From the NCBI RefSeq assembly GCF_016591715.1, contig NZ_AP024109.1, forward strand, positions 3,348,001-3,412,000: a DNA stretch of 64,000 nt, in the 5' to 3' direction. Below, piece by piece: positions 37,309 to 47,081 of this stretch (the first letter of the stretch is position 1; the number at the start of each line of letters is the position of its first letter). Position numbers and translations under genes: made by a program. The notes under the pieces were generated by a model, which did not search any database, was not told where the DNA came from, and was given only the letters and a program-made list of their open reading frames with translations. This DNA comes from Mesorhizobium sp. J8 (GTDB lineage Bacteria; Pseudomonadota; Alphaproteobacteria; Rhizobiales; Rhizobiaceae).

Positions 37309-37713
37309 GTGACACGCAAACTTACCGGAAAATGCTTCTGCGGCGCCGTCCACTATGAGGTGGCGGACGAATTCGTCTACGCCGCCAACTGCCATTGCTC
37401 GAACTGCCGGCGTACGACGGGGTCTGCGTTCAAGCCCTTCGCCGGCATCGAGCGCGGCAAGTTCCGTCTCACCGCCGGCGACGACAGGCTGCTGATCTTC
37501 GGCGACGAGAGCGGCCATGACGCGCATTGCGGCCGGTGCGGCTCGCTCCTCTATTCGTTGGTCCGCGATGGCGCCTATGTCCATGTCGCCATGGGGACAC
37601 TGATGGACGATCCTGGCATTCGCCCGAGCGCACATATCTTCGTCGGTTCGAAGGCGCCGTGGTTCACGATTACAGACGATCTGCCGCAATATCGTGAACA
37701 TGCCGCCGGCTGA
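37309..37713 (+). CDS. GFA/Mss4-fold zinc protein
   Basis: The 134-residue protein of the glutathione-dependent formaldehyde-activating-enzyme fold has G-K-C-F-C-G-A-V-H-Y, N-C-H-C-S-N-C-R-R-T-T-G-S-A-F and H-C-G-R-C-G-S-L-L, giving the expected zinc-binding cysteines. Most members are not proven formaldehyde enzymes, so the role is open. The start is GTG 37309, 27 bases after prfB. A second paralogue is at 38596. Confidence 0.87.
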   Translation: MTRKLTGKCFCGAVHYEVADEFVYAANCHCSNCRRTTGSAFKPFAGIERGKFRLTAGDDRLLIFGDESGHDAHCGRCGSLLYSLVRDGAYVHVAMGTLMDDPGIRPSAHIFVGSKAPWFTITDDLPQYREHAAG

Positions 37714-37718
37714 ACGCT

Positions 37719-37744
37719 GGAACCTCCATTAGCGGAACTTCGTT
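37719..37744 (+). promoter_or_regulatory. Candidate EcfG-type (general stress) promoter
   Basis: GGAAC and CGTT are separated by exactly 17 bases, the published EcfG consensus in Rhizobiales. The next rightward gene starts at 38012, leaving a leader of about 260 bases with no clear gene (37745-38011). Confidence is limited because a 9-base match can occur by chance. Confidence 0.4.
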
Positions 37745-38011
37745 CTTAGGCACCCTGGGCGCAGGCCGTCGTCTGGTTCTTGCCAGGCCAGGTCTGCGCA
37801 TCTTTTCCGTCGCCGAAGCCTGCAGCCGGCGCGCCGCGAGGACGCGCCCACTTGTTGCGCTGGCTATGGAATCAGCTCAGCATCCGAGCTGTGGGATAGA
37901 AGCATTTATGGCCGGACGCGGCATAAACTGCGACTGACGATCCGGCCACTGGGAAGACACGTTCTGGGAACGGGCAAGCGAAAACGCTTGATGCTCGAAA
38001 GGAACGTTTCG

Positions 38012-38389
38012 ATGTCTGCTGCCATATCAAGATCGGCCCAAGCCGTTCGACCGGCTGGCCGACTTTTGTTCACCCTCTTCGCTGTCGGAGCCATCGCGGC
38101 GCTGGCGCCGCCGGCCATCGCGCACGACGCCCAGCCCACGGCGGCAATGCCGCAAGGCTGGAAATATCCCTTCGCCTGCTGCGCCAACTTCGACTGCAAG
38201 GAGGTGCCGCAGTCGTCCATCAGCGAGCGGCCCGAAGGCTATGTCATAAAGGGCACGGGCGAGGTGGTGGCCTATAGCGACAAGCGGATCAAGAATTCGC
38301 CCGACGGCGAATACCACTGGTGCGCGCATCAGGCCGGGCTCGACGCCGGCAAGACCATCTGCCTGTTCGTGCCGCCGCCTTCCTACTAG
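38012..38389 (+). CDS. Secreted cysteine-rich protein of unknown function
   Basis: The 125-residue protein has a signal peptide (about residues 1-34 ending in A-I-A-H) and a compact mature part with W-K-Y-P-F-A-C-C-A-N-F-D-C-K and a later H-W-C-A-H-Q-A-G-L to T-I-C-L-F-V-P-P. The five cysteines suggest disulfides or metal binding in the periplasm. I recall similar unnamed rhizobial proteins but no function. ATG 38012 has AAGGAA upstream. A candidate EcfG promoter lies 270 bases upstream. Confidence 0.72.
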   Translation: MSAAISRSAQAVRPAGRLLFTLFAVGAIAALAPPAIAHDAQPTAAMPQGWKYPFACCANFDCKEVPQSSISERPEGYVIKGTGEVVAYSDKRIKNSPDGEYHWCAHQAGLDAGKTICLFVPPPSY

Positions 38390-38461
38390 GGCTGTGAACT
38401 GCCGAGGAAGGCCAGCGCCAGGCGCAGGCCTGGTCCATGGCAGGAGAAACGTTGCCTACCC

Positions 38462-38489
38462 CTGCTGACAGACAGTTGTCAGCAGGGCC
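38462..38489 (+). terminator. Hairpin terminator after the secreted protein gene
   Basis: An 11-bp stem (CCCTGCTGACA / TGTCAGCAGGG, 6-base loop) is followed by a weak CCTCTTT tract, 72 bases past the stop. Confidence 0.55.
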
Positions 38490-38514
38490 TCTTTATGTTG
38501 CCTTGCCATGAAGC

Positions 38515-38558
38515 AGTTCCAGGAAAAATGCGAAGCGGTTTTCCGTTCGGAATTGCGT
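38515..38558. repeat. GCA(A/G)TTCC-type palindromic repeat
   Basis: Arms GCAGTTCC and GGAATTGC with inner GGAAAA / TTTTCC and core TGCGAAGCGG. It lies between the terminator and the second GFA gene. Confidence 0.75.
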
Positions 38559-38595
38559 GCGATATGGGCGAGGCGGACAACGGAGAGGTGGGTTC

Positions 38596-38964
38596 ATGAC
38601 CATCAAAGGCAGCTGCCACTGCAAGGCGACAACCTTCGAGGTTGCCGAGGCACCGCAAACGGTGACGCAATGCACATGCTCATTCTGCTCGAAGCGCGGG
38701 TCGCTGTGGGCCTATTATGTGCCGTCGCAATTCAAGCTCACGAGCCCGCCGGAGAACGTCTCCTTCTATCGCTGGGGCTCGAAGACGGTGAAGCATGGTT
38801 TCTGCGCCATTTGCGGTTGCGGCACCTTCACCGAAACGCCTGACTGGTCCACCGGGAAGCCGGATTTCGACAATCCGAAGATCAGCGTCAATTCCCGCCT
38901 GTTCGATGATTTCGACCTGGACAAGGTCGAGGTTGTGGTCATCGACGGCAAGAATTTGTGGTAG
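38596..38964 (+). CDS. GFA/Mss4-fold zinc protein, second copy
   Basis: The 122-residue GFA-fold protein has G-S-C-H-C-K-A-T, Q-C-T-C-S-F-C-S-K-R-G-S and F-C-A-I-C-G-C-G-T-F. It is only distantly similar to the copy at 37309, so it is an old paralogue rather than a recent duplication. ATG 38596 has GGAGAGG upstream. Function is unproven as for most of the family. Confidence 0.87.
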   Translation: MTIKGSCHCKATTFEVAEAPQTVTQCTCSFCSKRGSLWAYYVPSQFKLTSPPENVSFYRWGSKTVKHGFCAICGCGTFTETPDWSTGKPDFDNPKISVNSRLFDDFDLDKVEVVVIDGKNLW

Positions 38965-38968
38965 AGGC

Positions 38969-39019
38969 GAAGCGGGAACGGCCGCCGGGCTTTGCGGCCG
39001 CATTCCCGTTCCGTTTTTC
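38969..39019 (+). terminator. Terminator after the second GFA gene
   Basis: An imperfect stem made of CGGGAA, CGGCCGC and their complements GCGGCCG, TTCCCG is followed by GTTTTTC. It ends the GFA transcript before the OmpA lipoprotein gene. Confidence 0.6.
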
Positions 39020-39100
39020 GCCGCATTTCATGCTACAAGGCTGCGGAAGGGCTGATTTGGCGTGGCCGCAAGGGCCGCGAATTGGAGAGGGACCAATCTT

Positions 39101-39751
39101 ATGAAGAAGACCGTGCTCGTCGTCGTGGCGACGGCTGTGCTGGTGAGCGCCTGCACCACCACCGATCCGTATACCGGCGACCAGAAGATTTCCAACACGG
39201 CGGCCGGTGCCGGCCTTGGCGCTCTGGCGGGCGCCAGCCTTGGTCTGCTCGCCGGCGGCAATGACCGCCGCAACGCCCTGATCGGCGCCGGCATCGGCGC
39301 GCTCGCCGGCGGCGCGATCGGCGCGACCATGGACCAGAACGAAGCCGAGCTTCGCCGCCAGCTGCAGGGCACCGGCGTCAGCGTCACCCGCAGCGGCGAC
39401 CAGATCATCCTCAACATGCCGTCCGACATCACTTTCAATGTCGACCAGGACGCGGTGAAGCCGGGCTTCTATCCGGTGCTGAATTCGGTGGCGCTGGTGC
39501 TGAAGAAGTTCCGCCAGACCACGGTGGACGTGTTCGGTCACACCGATTCGACCGGCAGCGACCAGCACAATTTCGATCTGTCGCAGCGGCGCGCGCTTGC
39601 GGTCGCCAACTATCTTGCGGGCCAGGGCGTCGATCAACGCCGCTTCGCCGTCACCGGCTTCGGCAAGACGCGCCCGATCGCATCCAACGCCACGGCCCAG
39701 GGCCGCGAGCAGAACCGGCGCGTCGAGATCCAGCTGTCGCCGCTCACCTGA
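39101..39751 (+). CDS. OmpA-family lipoprotein
   Basis: The 216-residue outer-membrane lipoprotein has a lipobox L-V-S-A-C (Cys18), a glycine-rich zipper region (about residues 35-75, G-A-G-I-G-A-L-A-G-G-A), and a C-terminal OmpA domain with F-G-H-T-D-S-T-G and N-F-D-L-S-Q-R-R-A peptidoglycan-binding motifs. It likely ties the outer membrane to the wall, in the manner of YiaD. Its ATG is preceded by GGAGAGGG. A strong terminator follows. Confidence 0.92.
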   Translation: MKKTVLVVVATAVLVSACTTTDPYTGDQKISNTAAGAGLGALAGASLGLLAGGNDRRNALIGAGIGALAGGAIGATMDQNEAELRRQLQGTGVSVTRSGDQIILNMPSDITFNVDQDAVKPGFYPVLNSVALVLKKFRQTTVDVFGHTDSTGSDQHNFDLSQRRALAVANYLAGQGVDQRRFAVTGFGKTRPIASNATAQGREQNRRVEIQLSPLT

Positions 39752-39786
39752 GCCACACCGCGCAAGCAGCGAAGCGCCACCAAACC

Positions 39787-39812
39787 AAAACGGCCCCTCG
39801 GGGCCGTTTTTT
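39787..39812 (+). terminator. Rho-independent terminator after the OmpA lipoprotein gene
   Basis: The stem AAAACGGCCCC / GGGGCCGTTTT with a 3-base loop is followed by further T residues, 35 bases after the stop. The gap onward to 40000 holds the promoter of the next gene and nothing else I recognise. Confidence 0.92.
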
Positions 39813-40000
39813 GTTGGCTCGATCCAAGGATGGATCGAAGGTCTTAGGACATTAGCTCGTTCTAAATTGATACTTTTCAAATCCGGGGAAAGGACTACCA
39901 TCCTGCTGTTCCAGAGGGGATGGGGTGGTCAACGGCCGCGCAATAAGCATCTGCCGCCCCGGTCTTGCACGGCCAGATCAAGGGAATCTGGGAGGAATGC

Positions 40001-40609
40001 ATGACAAGAACAGCTCGCCTCGGGCGCTGCGGCGTCCTCGTTTTGACTGGCCTTTTGGGCGCATGGCTCGGAGCCGCCACGGCTCGGGCAGAGGACGCCA
40101 ACAAGGCCGATATCGAAGCCCTGAAGAAATCCCTGACCAAATATGAAGACTACACCGCTGCGGTCCGCGATCTCTATTTGTCGACCGTCGGCTGCGTCCA
40201 CTACGCTGGCGAGAAGATAGCCGGCGCGATGTACTATCCGAAGGGCGCCATGGGCATCCATTTCGTCAATGTGCCGAGCGTCGGCAAGCCGCTCGACCCG
40301 ATGAAGCCCAATGTCCTGATCTACGAGCCAACCAAGAAAGGCCTGAAACTGGTCGGCGTGGAATGGCTGGTGCCGCTGACGCCCGACACCAAGGAGGTGC
40401 CGACGCTGTTCGGTCAGAAATTCATGGGGCCGATGGAAGGGCACTATCCGCTCATTCCGAGGGAATTCGTCCACTACGACCTGCATGCCTGGCTGTTCAG
40501 GGACAATCCGAACGGCATGTTCAGCCCGACCAACCCGAAGGTGACGTGCAACAAGGCCGATTTCCCGATGCTGGAGAAGCCGACCAAGATGGTGCCTGGG
40601 CCGATGTAG
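40001..40609 (+). CDS. Secreted protein of unknown function
   Basis: The 202-residue protein has a signal peptide (about residues 8-32, ending A-R-A). The mature part has A-G-A-M-Y-Y-P-K-G-A-M-G-I-H-F-V-N, then E-G-H-Y-P-L-I-P-R-E-F-V-H-Y-D-L-H-A-W-L-F and N-P-K-V-T-C. The H-Y-D-L-H-A-W segment looks like a conserved core with potential metal-binding histidines. I do not know a function. ATG 40001 has GGAGGA upstream. It is convergent with the helicase gene. Confidence 0.7.
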   Translation: MTRTARLGRCGVLVLTGLLGAWLGAATARAEDANKADIEALKKSLTKYEDYTAAVRDLYLSTVGCVHYAGEKIAGAMYYPKGAMGIHFVNVPSVGKPLDPMKPNVLIYEPTKKGLKLVGVEWLVPLTPDTKEVPTLFGQKFMGPMEGHYPLIPREFVHYDLHAWLFRDNPNGMFSPTNPKVTCNKADFPMLEKPTKMVPGPM

Positions 40610-40637
40610 GGCAGGGCGCACCAGGCAATGCAAAAAC

Positions 40638-40663
40638 AAAACGGCCCCGAGCGGGGCCGTTTT
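40638..40663. terminator. Bidirectional terminator between convergent genes
   Basis: The stem AAAACGGCCCC / GGGGCCGTTTT with a 4-base loop has A-runs on one side and T-runs on the other. It can end both the secreted-protein gene and the helicase gene. Confidence 0.9.
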
Positions 40664-40690
40664 CCGTGTCTGCTTCTGCCGGTCTGGAAC

Positions 40691-42241
<1,551 letters not shown>

Positions 42242-42433
42242 GAGGTGGCTGTCTTTGGCTGGTTCGGGAAAAATCGCAACACGAGTTGCGGCAGGCGCCG
42301 CGCGCCTGCAAGATCGCGTTTGCAGTTAGGCGCAAGTCCGCGATTTGTCAACAGAAACAGCCGGAAATCCCGGTGATTGTGAAGACGTAACCTTAATCGC
42401 GATGCTTAATCGAAACAATCTCGTTGCGCCGGC

Positions 42434-43207
42434 TCAGTAGCGGAACTGCTCGGCAAGGATACGTTCGTTCCAGGAATGGTTCGGGTCGAACAGCAAAGTA
42501 GCCGTCGCGGTCGGCGATTCCCGCACGGTGACGGAGGCCACCGCCTTGACCTCGGTATGATCGGCGGCGGCATTCACCGGGCGCTTTTCGGCTTCCAGGA
42601 TGTCGAAGCGCACCGTCGCCTTGTTGGAGAGCAGCGCGCCGCGCCACCGGCGCGGCCGGAACGGGCTAACCGGAGTCAGCGCCAGCAGCGGTGCGTCGAG
42701 CGGCAGGATCGGCCCATGCGCCGACAGGTTGTAGGCGGTGGAGCCGGCGGGCGTCGCGATCATCACGCCGTCGCAGTTCAGCTCCTCCAGCCGCACCTGA
42801 CCGTCGACGGTGATGCGGATCTTCGCGGTCTGGTAGGACTGGCGCCACAGCGCCACTTCGTTGATGGCCGGCGCCGAAACGGATTCGCCGTCATGCGTTA
42901 CGGCGACCATTTCCAGTGGCCTGATCGTCTCGGAGACCGCGTTGGCGATGCGCTCCTCTAGCCCGCCGGCGCGATATTCGTTCATCAGGAAGCCGATGGT
43001 GCCACGGTTCATGCCGTAGACCTTCTTGCCCGTGCTCATCGTCTCGCGCAGCGTCTGCAGAAGAAAACCGTCGCCGCCGAGCGCGATGATGATCTCGGCC
43101 TCCGCGACAGGCACCTGCCCATAGCGCGCCGACAGGCTTTCCCGCGCCGCGCGGGCGTCGTCGGTGTCGGACGAGACGAAGGCGAAACGGCTGGCGGCTT
43201 TGCTCAT
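42434..43207 (-). CDS. nadK: NAD kinase
   Basis: The 257-residue enzyme phosphorylates NAD to NADP. It shows the diphosphate-binding G-G-D-G-F, N-R-G-T-I-G-F-L-M-N, L-N-C-D-G-V-M-I-A-T-P-A-G-S-T-A-Y-N and N-E-V-A-L. ATG 43207 (M-S-K-A-A-S) was chosen over a longer reading whose first 49 residues are Arg-rich and unlike the family. It is shorter than E. coli NadK, as is usual for alphaproteobacteria. The region upstream to 43452 shows no other gene. Confidence 0.94.
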   Translation of the reverse strand: MSKAASRFAFVSSDTDDARAARESLSARYGQVPVAEAEIIIALGGDGFLLQTLRETMSTGKKVYGMNRGTIGFLMNEYRAGGLEERIANAVSETIRPLEMVAVTHDGESVSAPAINEVALWRQSYQTAKIRITVDGQVRLEELNCDGVMIATPAGSTAYNLSAHGPILPLDAPLLALTPVSPFRPRRWRGALLSNKATVRFDILEAEKRPVNAAADHTEVKAVASVTVRESPTATATLLFDPNHSWNERILAEQFRY

Positions 43208-43452
43208 GGCTCCCGGAGGGCGACCGTCTGCGGGGCCGCGCCGGCGACGGCGTAGCATGCGTCGCCCATATCTGTGAAGGGCGCGCAGCGCCGACCGGCG
43301 GGTCACGGGCAATCGCGCTTCGTGACAGGCGCGACATGAATGTGATGGCCGCAATGGTTAAGAGGAGGCTTAAACACTCGTAAAGCCGGATCGATCATGT
43401 TAGCCGACAGTGGATGGGTTAGCGGGGGCTGGCCAGTCGAGAGACCTGTCTA

Positions 43453-43617
43453 TTGCCGGTAACGCGTCTGATCATAGTCTTCCTGATGATGGGAAGTTTC
43501 GCGCTGATGTTCGCCGAACTCGTGCGTCATTCGGAAGAGATGAGCCAGCGGCCGCAGCCGACGGCTTCCCGCTGTGGCGACGCCACGGGAACGCCCTGTC
43601 CGCAAAGGGCGCTTTAG
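43453..43617 (+). CDS. Possible small membrane protein, TTG start
   Basis: A 54-residue frame in the gap between nadK and the MBL-fold gene reads as a hydrophobic helix (residues 4-22, with V-F-L-M-M-G-S-F-A-L-M-F) followed by a charged and proline-rich tail with two cysteines. It ends two bases before the stop of the opposing gene. No ATG or strong ribosome-binding site supports the start, so it may not be translated. It is listed because hydrophobic small proteins are easily missed. Confidence 0.35.
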   Translation: MPVTRLIIVFLMMGSFALMFAELVRHSEEMSQRPQPTASRCGDATGTPCPQRAL

Positions 43618-43619
43618 GC

Positions 43620-44378
43620 TCAGGCACCTTGCAGGTGACAGCCGGCCCGGCGTTTGCCCGCGACATATTCGTCGATGAGTTGCCGGTAGCGCACCTTGCC
43701 GAAACTCGGAAAATGACCGCCATGCACGACCGAGACGTCGAATTTACGCATGGCAAGCAGCGTCCCGACATAATCCTCGATATTTGAGTGGTAGACGTCG
43801 TCGATCAGCGGCCCGTCATAGACGATGTCGCCCGACAGCAGGATGCCGGTCTTCTTCTCGTAAAGCGCGATGCCGCCCGGCGAGTGACCGGGCGTGTGGA
43901 CGACCTCGAAGGCGCGGTCGCCGAGATCGATCACATCGCCATGATCGAGCAGCCGGCCGGCCGGCGCGGGCAGGATGCGGTAGCTGGCCGCATCCCAGCC
44001 ATTGGGCGCGCCGTCGAACATCTCCTCATTGGCGTAACGGTCCGCGACCGTCCATTCGTTGCGCGGATCGGCCAGAATTGCCGCTTCGGCGGAGTGCACG
44101 CAGCGGTCGGGGAATTCGTGGTGGCAGCCGATATGGTCGAAATGCGTATGGCTGGCAACGCAGGTCAGCTTGCGCTCGCTCACCAGCGGCACGTGCCGCT
44201 TCAGGCTAAAATGGCCGAGGCCGGTGTCGAACAGAAGGTCGCGGTCGCGTCCGCGCACATGCCAGATGTTGCAGCGGAAGAACGGCTTTATCCACGGCTC
44301 GTGGATGAGCGTGATGTCGTCGCCCATGCGGATGGTTTCGTACCAGTCCGGAGCCTCGATGACCGGAAGCAGGCCCAT
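43620..44378 (-). CDS. Metallo-beta-lactamase-fold hydrolase
   Basis: The 252-residue protein has the metal motif S-H-T-H-F-D-H-I-G, a later H in V-V-H-T-P-G-H-S-P-G-G, the bridging aspartate in L-L-S-G-D-I-V-Y-D, and a final histidine in V-V-H-G-G-H-F-P-S. The set fits lactonase/glyoxalase-like MBL hydrolases. It starts three bases after the ABC ATPase stop and is the last gene of the polyamine-type transport operon, so its substrate may be what the transporter brings in. Confidence 0.88.
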   Translation of the reverse strand: MGLLPVIEAPDWYETIRMGDDITLIHEPWIKPFFRCNIWHVRGRDRDLLFDTGLGHFSLKRHVPLVSERKLTCVASHTHFDHIGCHHEFPDRCVHSAEAAILADPRNEWTVADRYANEEMFDGAPNGWDAASYRILPAPAGRLLDHGDVIDLGDRAFEVVHTPGHSPGGIALYEKKTGILLSGDIVYDGPLIDDVYHSNIEDYVGTLLAMRKFDVSVVHGGHFPSFGKVRYRQLIDEYVAGKRRAGCHLQGA

Positions 44379-44381
44379 GGA

Positions 44382-45446
44382 TCAGTCCGCCAGCAGGATA
44401 ATGTCTCGAGCGTTGCATGAAACCGGGATCGTGTCGCCTGCCTGAACGGTGGCGGAAGCCGGAGCCTTGGCGATGAATTGCAGCGCGGAATCGACAATTG
44501 AAGTCGCCAGCACGCGCTTGAAACTGCCCTGGAAGACGACATCGCCGACCTCGGCCATGCCCAGCGCGACGTCGCCTTTGGCCTCGCCGAGGACCAGGTG
44601 CTCGGGTCGGATCGCGAGCGCGAGCGTGGCGCCCGCGGGCGACGCGCCAGGCAGTGAAATCGACCCAACCGGAGTGGAGGCCGTGACGATCCCGTTCTTC
44701 GTCTCGGTCACGGTGCCGGCAAGGATCGTGCTTTCGCCCATGAAGGTCGCGGAAAAGCGCGTCGCCGGCCGCGCATAGACGCGCTCGGGCGGGCCTTCGT
44801 CCTCGATGCGGCCATCATTCATCACCACGCAATGGTCGGCCAGGGCCATCGCTTCTTCCTGGTCGTGCGTGACATGGATGAAGGCGGTGCCGACGCGCTT
44901 CTGGATCGCCTTCAGTTCATCCTGCATCTGCCGGCGCAACTTGAGATCGAGCGCGCCGAGCGGCTCGTCGAGCAACAGCACCGCCGGCTCGATGACCAGA
45001 GCGCGGGCCAGCGCCACACGCTGGCGCTGGCCGCCGGAGAGCTGATGCGGCTTCTTGTCGAAGGCGGCCGCCAGCCCTACGAGAGCCAGCGCATCGCGCG
45101 CCTTGGCGGCTCGTGTGGTGCCGTCGACGCCTTGCATGCGCAGCCCGAAGCCGACATTGCCGCCGACGCTCATATGCGGAAACAGCGCATAGTCCTGGAA
45201 CACTGTGGTCGTCGGGCGCTTGGCCGGCGGCACGGCGGTGCAATCCTGGCCGCGGATGAAGACCTTGCCTTCGCTGGGCGTGACGAAGCCCCCAAGGATC
45301 GAAAGCAGTGTCGTCTTGCCGGAGCCCGAAGGCCCGAGCAGGATCGTGTAGCTGCCGGGCTCGATCGTGAGCGAGACATCTTTCAGCACCGCAAGCTGGC
45401 CGAAGCGATGCGAGACGTTGCGAATGTCGACGAGGGGCGCGCTCAT
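44382..45446 (-). CDS. ABC transporter ATP-binding protein (polyamine/opine type, PotA-like)
   Basis: The 354-residue ATPase has Walker A G-P-S-G-S-G-K-T-T, signature L-S-G-G-Q-R-Q-R-V, Walker B L-L-L-D-E-P-L and a C-terminal TOBE domain (about residues 275-354). This architecture belongs to the spermidine/putrescine/iron(III) uptake group. ATG 45446 (M-S-A-P-L-V) overlaps the permease stop by four bases; a longer reading to 45710 would run through the permease gene. Confidence 0.94.
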   Translation of the reverse strand: MSAPLVDIRNVSHRFGQLAVLKDVSLTIEPGSYTILLGPSGSGKTTLLSILGGFVTPSEGKVFIRGQDCTAVPPAKRPTTTVFQDYALFPHMSVGGNVGFGLRMQGVDGTTRAAKARDALALVGLAAAFDKKPHQLSGGQRQRVALARALVIEPAVLLLDEPLGALDLKLRRQMQDELKAIQKRVGTAFIHVTHDQEEAMALADHCVVMNDGRIEDEGPPERVYARPATRFSATFMGESTILAGTVTETKNGIVTASTPVGSISLPGASPAGATLALAIRPEHLVLGEAKGDVALGMAEVGDVVFQGSFKRVLATSIVDSALQFIAKAPASATVQAGDTIPVSCNARDIILLAD

Positions 45447-46231
45447 GCCGGCTTTCTCCGCAACAGCGTCAATTCGAAAAACACCACCAGGACGATGGAG
45501 ACGGCAAAGACCAGCGAGCCGACGGCATTGGTCTTGGGGTTGAGACCCGAGCGCAAGAGGTTCCAGATCTCCACGGGCAGCGTCGTCTCGAAGCGGGTGA
45601 GCAGGAAGGAGATTACGAACTCGTCCCATGAGAACGTCATCGATAGGAAGAAGCCGGCAAAGATCGCCGGCGCCATCACCGGCACGGTGATCATCAAGAG
45701 CACCTTCCATTCGGCGGCGCCGAGGTCGCGCGCGGCGCGCTCGATGTTGATCTGGTGATCGCCCATCTGGCTGTAGATGATCGCAAAGCAGAGCGGCAGG
45801 TTGATCACGACGTGGCCGATGCCGGCGGCCAGAAGCGATTTCGGCACGCCGGCCCAGTTGAACAGCACCAGCAATCCCATGCCGATGATGAGGTAACTGA
45901 CGGTGAGCGGCAGCGTGATCAGTCCACGCAGCAAGGCGGAACCCGGCAGCACGAAGCGCGCGAACCCCCAGGCGGACAGGAAACCCAGCGTGACCGAAGC
46001 GAGCGAGGAGGCCACCGCCACCAGCAGCGAATTGACCAGCGCCGAGGTGAGCCGTGCATCCGATAGCACCGCCTGGTACCAGCGCAGCGACGGGCCGGTG
46101 AAGGGCGGAATCGGGAAGGAGGTCGCCTGCAACGAAAACAGCACCAGCACGACGACGGGCAGGAAGATGAAGCCGTAGATGGCGACGGCGTAGACCCAGG
46201 CGGCGAGGCGGACGGCGGCGCGCATGGTCAT
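45443..46231 (-). CDS. ABC transporter permease (PotC-like)
   Basis: The 262-residue inner-membrane protein has six likely spans and the binding-protein-dependent transport signature E-R-A-A-R-D-L-G-A-A-E-W-K-V-L-L near the middle, the loop that docks on the ATPase. It follows the other permease gene with a four-base overlap and pairs with it to form the channel. Confidence 0.93.
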   Translation of the reverse strand: MTMRAAVRLAAWVYAVAIYGFIFLPVVVLVLFSLQATSFPIPPFTGPSLRWYQAVLSDARLTSALVNSLLVAVASSLASVTLGFLSAWGFARFVLPGSALLRGLITLPLTVSYLIIGMGLLVLFNWAGVPKSLLAAGIGHVVINLPLCFAIIYSQMGDHQINIERAARDLGAAEWKVLLMITVPVMAPAIFAGFFLSMTFSWDEFVISFLLTRFETTLPVEIWNLLRSGLNPKTNAVGSLVFAVSIVLVVFFELTLLRRKPA

Positions 46232-47073
46232 GCCCGCTCGATCTTCAGCCAGCGGGCACAGGCGAGATAAGCGATGGTGACGACGGCCATCAGGATGATC
46301 GACAGCGCCGAGGCCAGCGGAAAATCGCCGCGGCGGCCGATCTGCATCATGACGAGCTGAGGCATGACCAGCTCGTTGTTGCCGCCGAGGATCTGCGGCG
46401 TGATGTAGTCGCCGATGCAGAGCACGAAAGTGAGGAAGGCGCCGACCATGATGCCGGGCAAGGTCAGCGGCAGCACGACATGCAGGAAGGTGCGCACCGG
46501 CCCGGCGCCGAGATCGGCGGCGGCCTTGCGGTAGCTCGGGCTGAGCTGCTTCAGATTGGCGAAGATCGTCAGCGTCAAAAGCATGACGAAGAAATGCACG
46601 AAGCCGGTGACGGTGGCTAGCCGAGTGTTGGCGAGCTGCAGCGGTTCGCCGATCAGGCCGATGCCGGTCAGCGCCCGGTTGATGACGCCGTTCTGCGCCA
46701 GCACCAGCAGCCAGGAATAGGAGCGCACGACATAGGACGTCCAGAACGGCAGCACGGCCAGCATCAGCGCCAGCCGCTGCCAGCGTTCCGGCACCATTTC
46801 GGCGAGAATCCAGGCGAACGGATAGGCGAGCAGGATCGAGATCACGGTGACGATCGCTGTGACTTCCACCGAGTTCACCATCGCACGCCAGTAGGACGGA
46901 TCGGTGAAGAACTGGCTGTAATTGGCTAAAGTGAAGCCGCCGCCTTCATGCGCCGTGAGGCTGGAAAGCCCCATGGCGATGAAGGGCAGCACGAAGAAAG
47001 CACATGTCCATGCCAGCGCCGGCGTGACCAGCGCCCAGGGCAGGGCACGCGGATTGTTTCCCGCTGATGCCAT
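46228..47073 (-). CDS. ABC transporter permease (PotB-like)
   Basis: The 281-residue inner-membrane protein has six likely spans and the docking loop Y-R-K-A-A-A-D-L-G-A-G-P-V-R-T-F-L. ATG 47073 (M-A-S-A-G-N) was chosen because an upstream reading overlaps the binding-protein gene. It lies 8 bases after that gene's stop. Confidence 0.93.
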   Translation of the reverse strand: MASAGNNPRALPWALVTPALAWTCAFFVLPFIAMGLSSLTAHEGGGFTLANYSQFFTDPSYWRAMVNSVEVTAIVTVISILLAYPFAWILAEMVPERWQRLALMLAVLPFWTSYVVRSYSWLLVLAQNGVINRALTGIGLIGEPLQLANTRLATVTGFVHFFVMLLTLTIFANLKQLSPSYRKAAADLGAGPVRTFLHVVLPLTLPGIMVGAFLTFVLCIGDYITPQILGGNNELVMPQLVMMQIGRRGDFPLASALSIILMAVVTIAYLACARWLKIERA

Positions 47074-47081
47074 CGGCCGAT

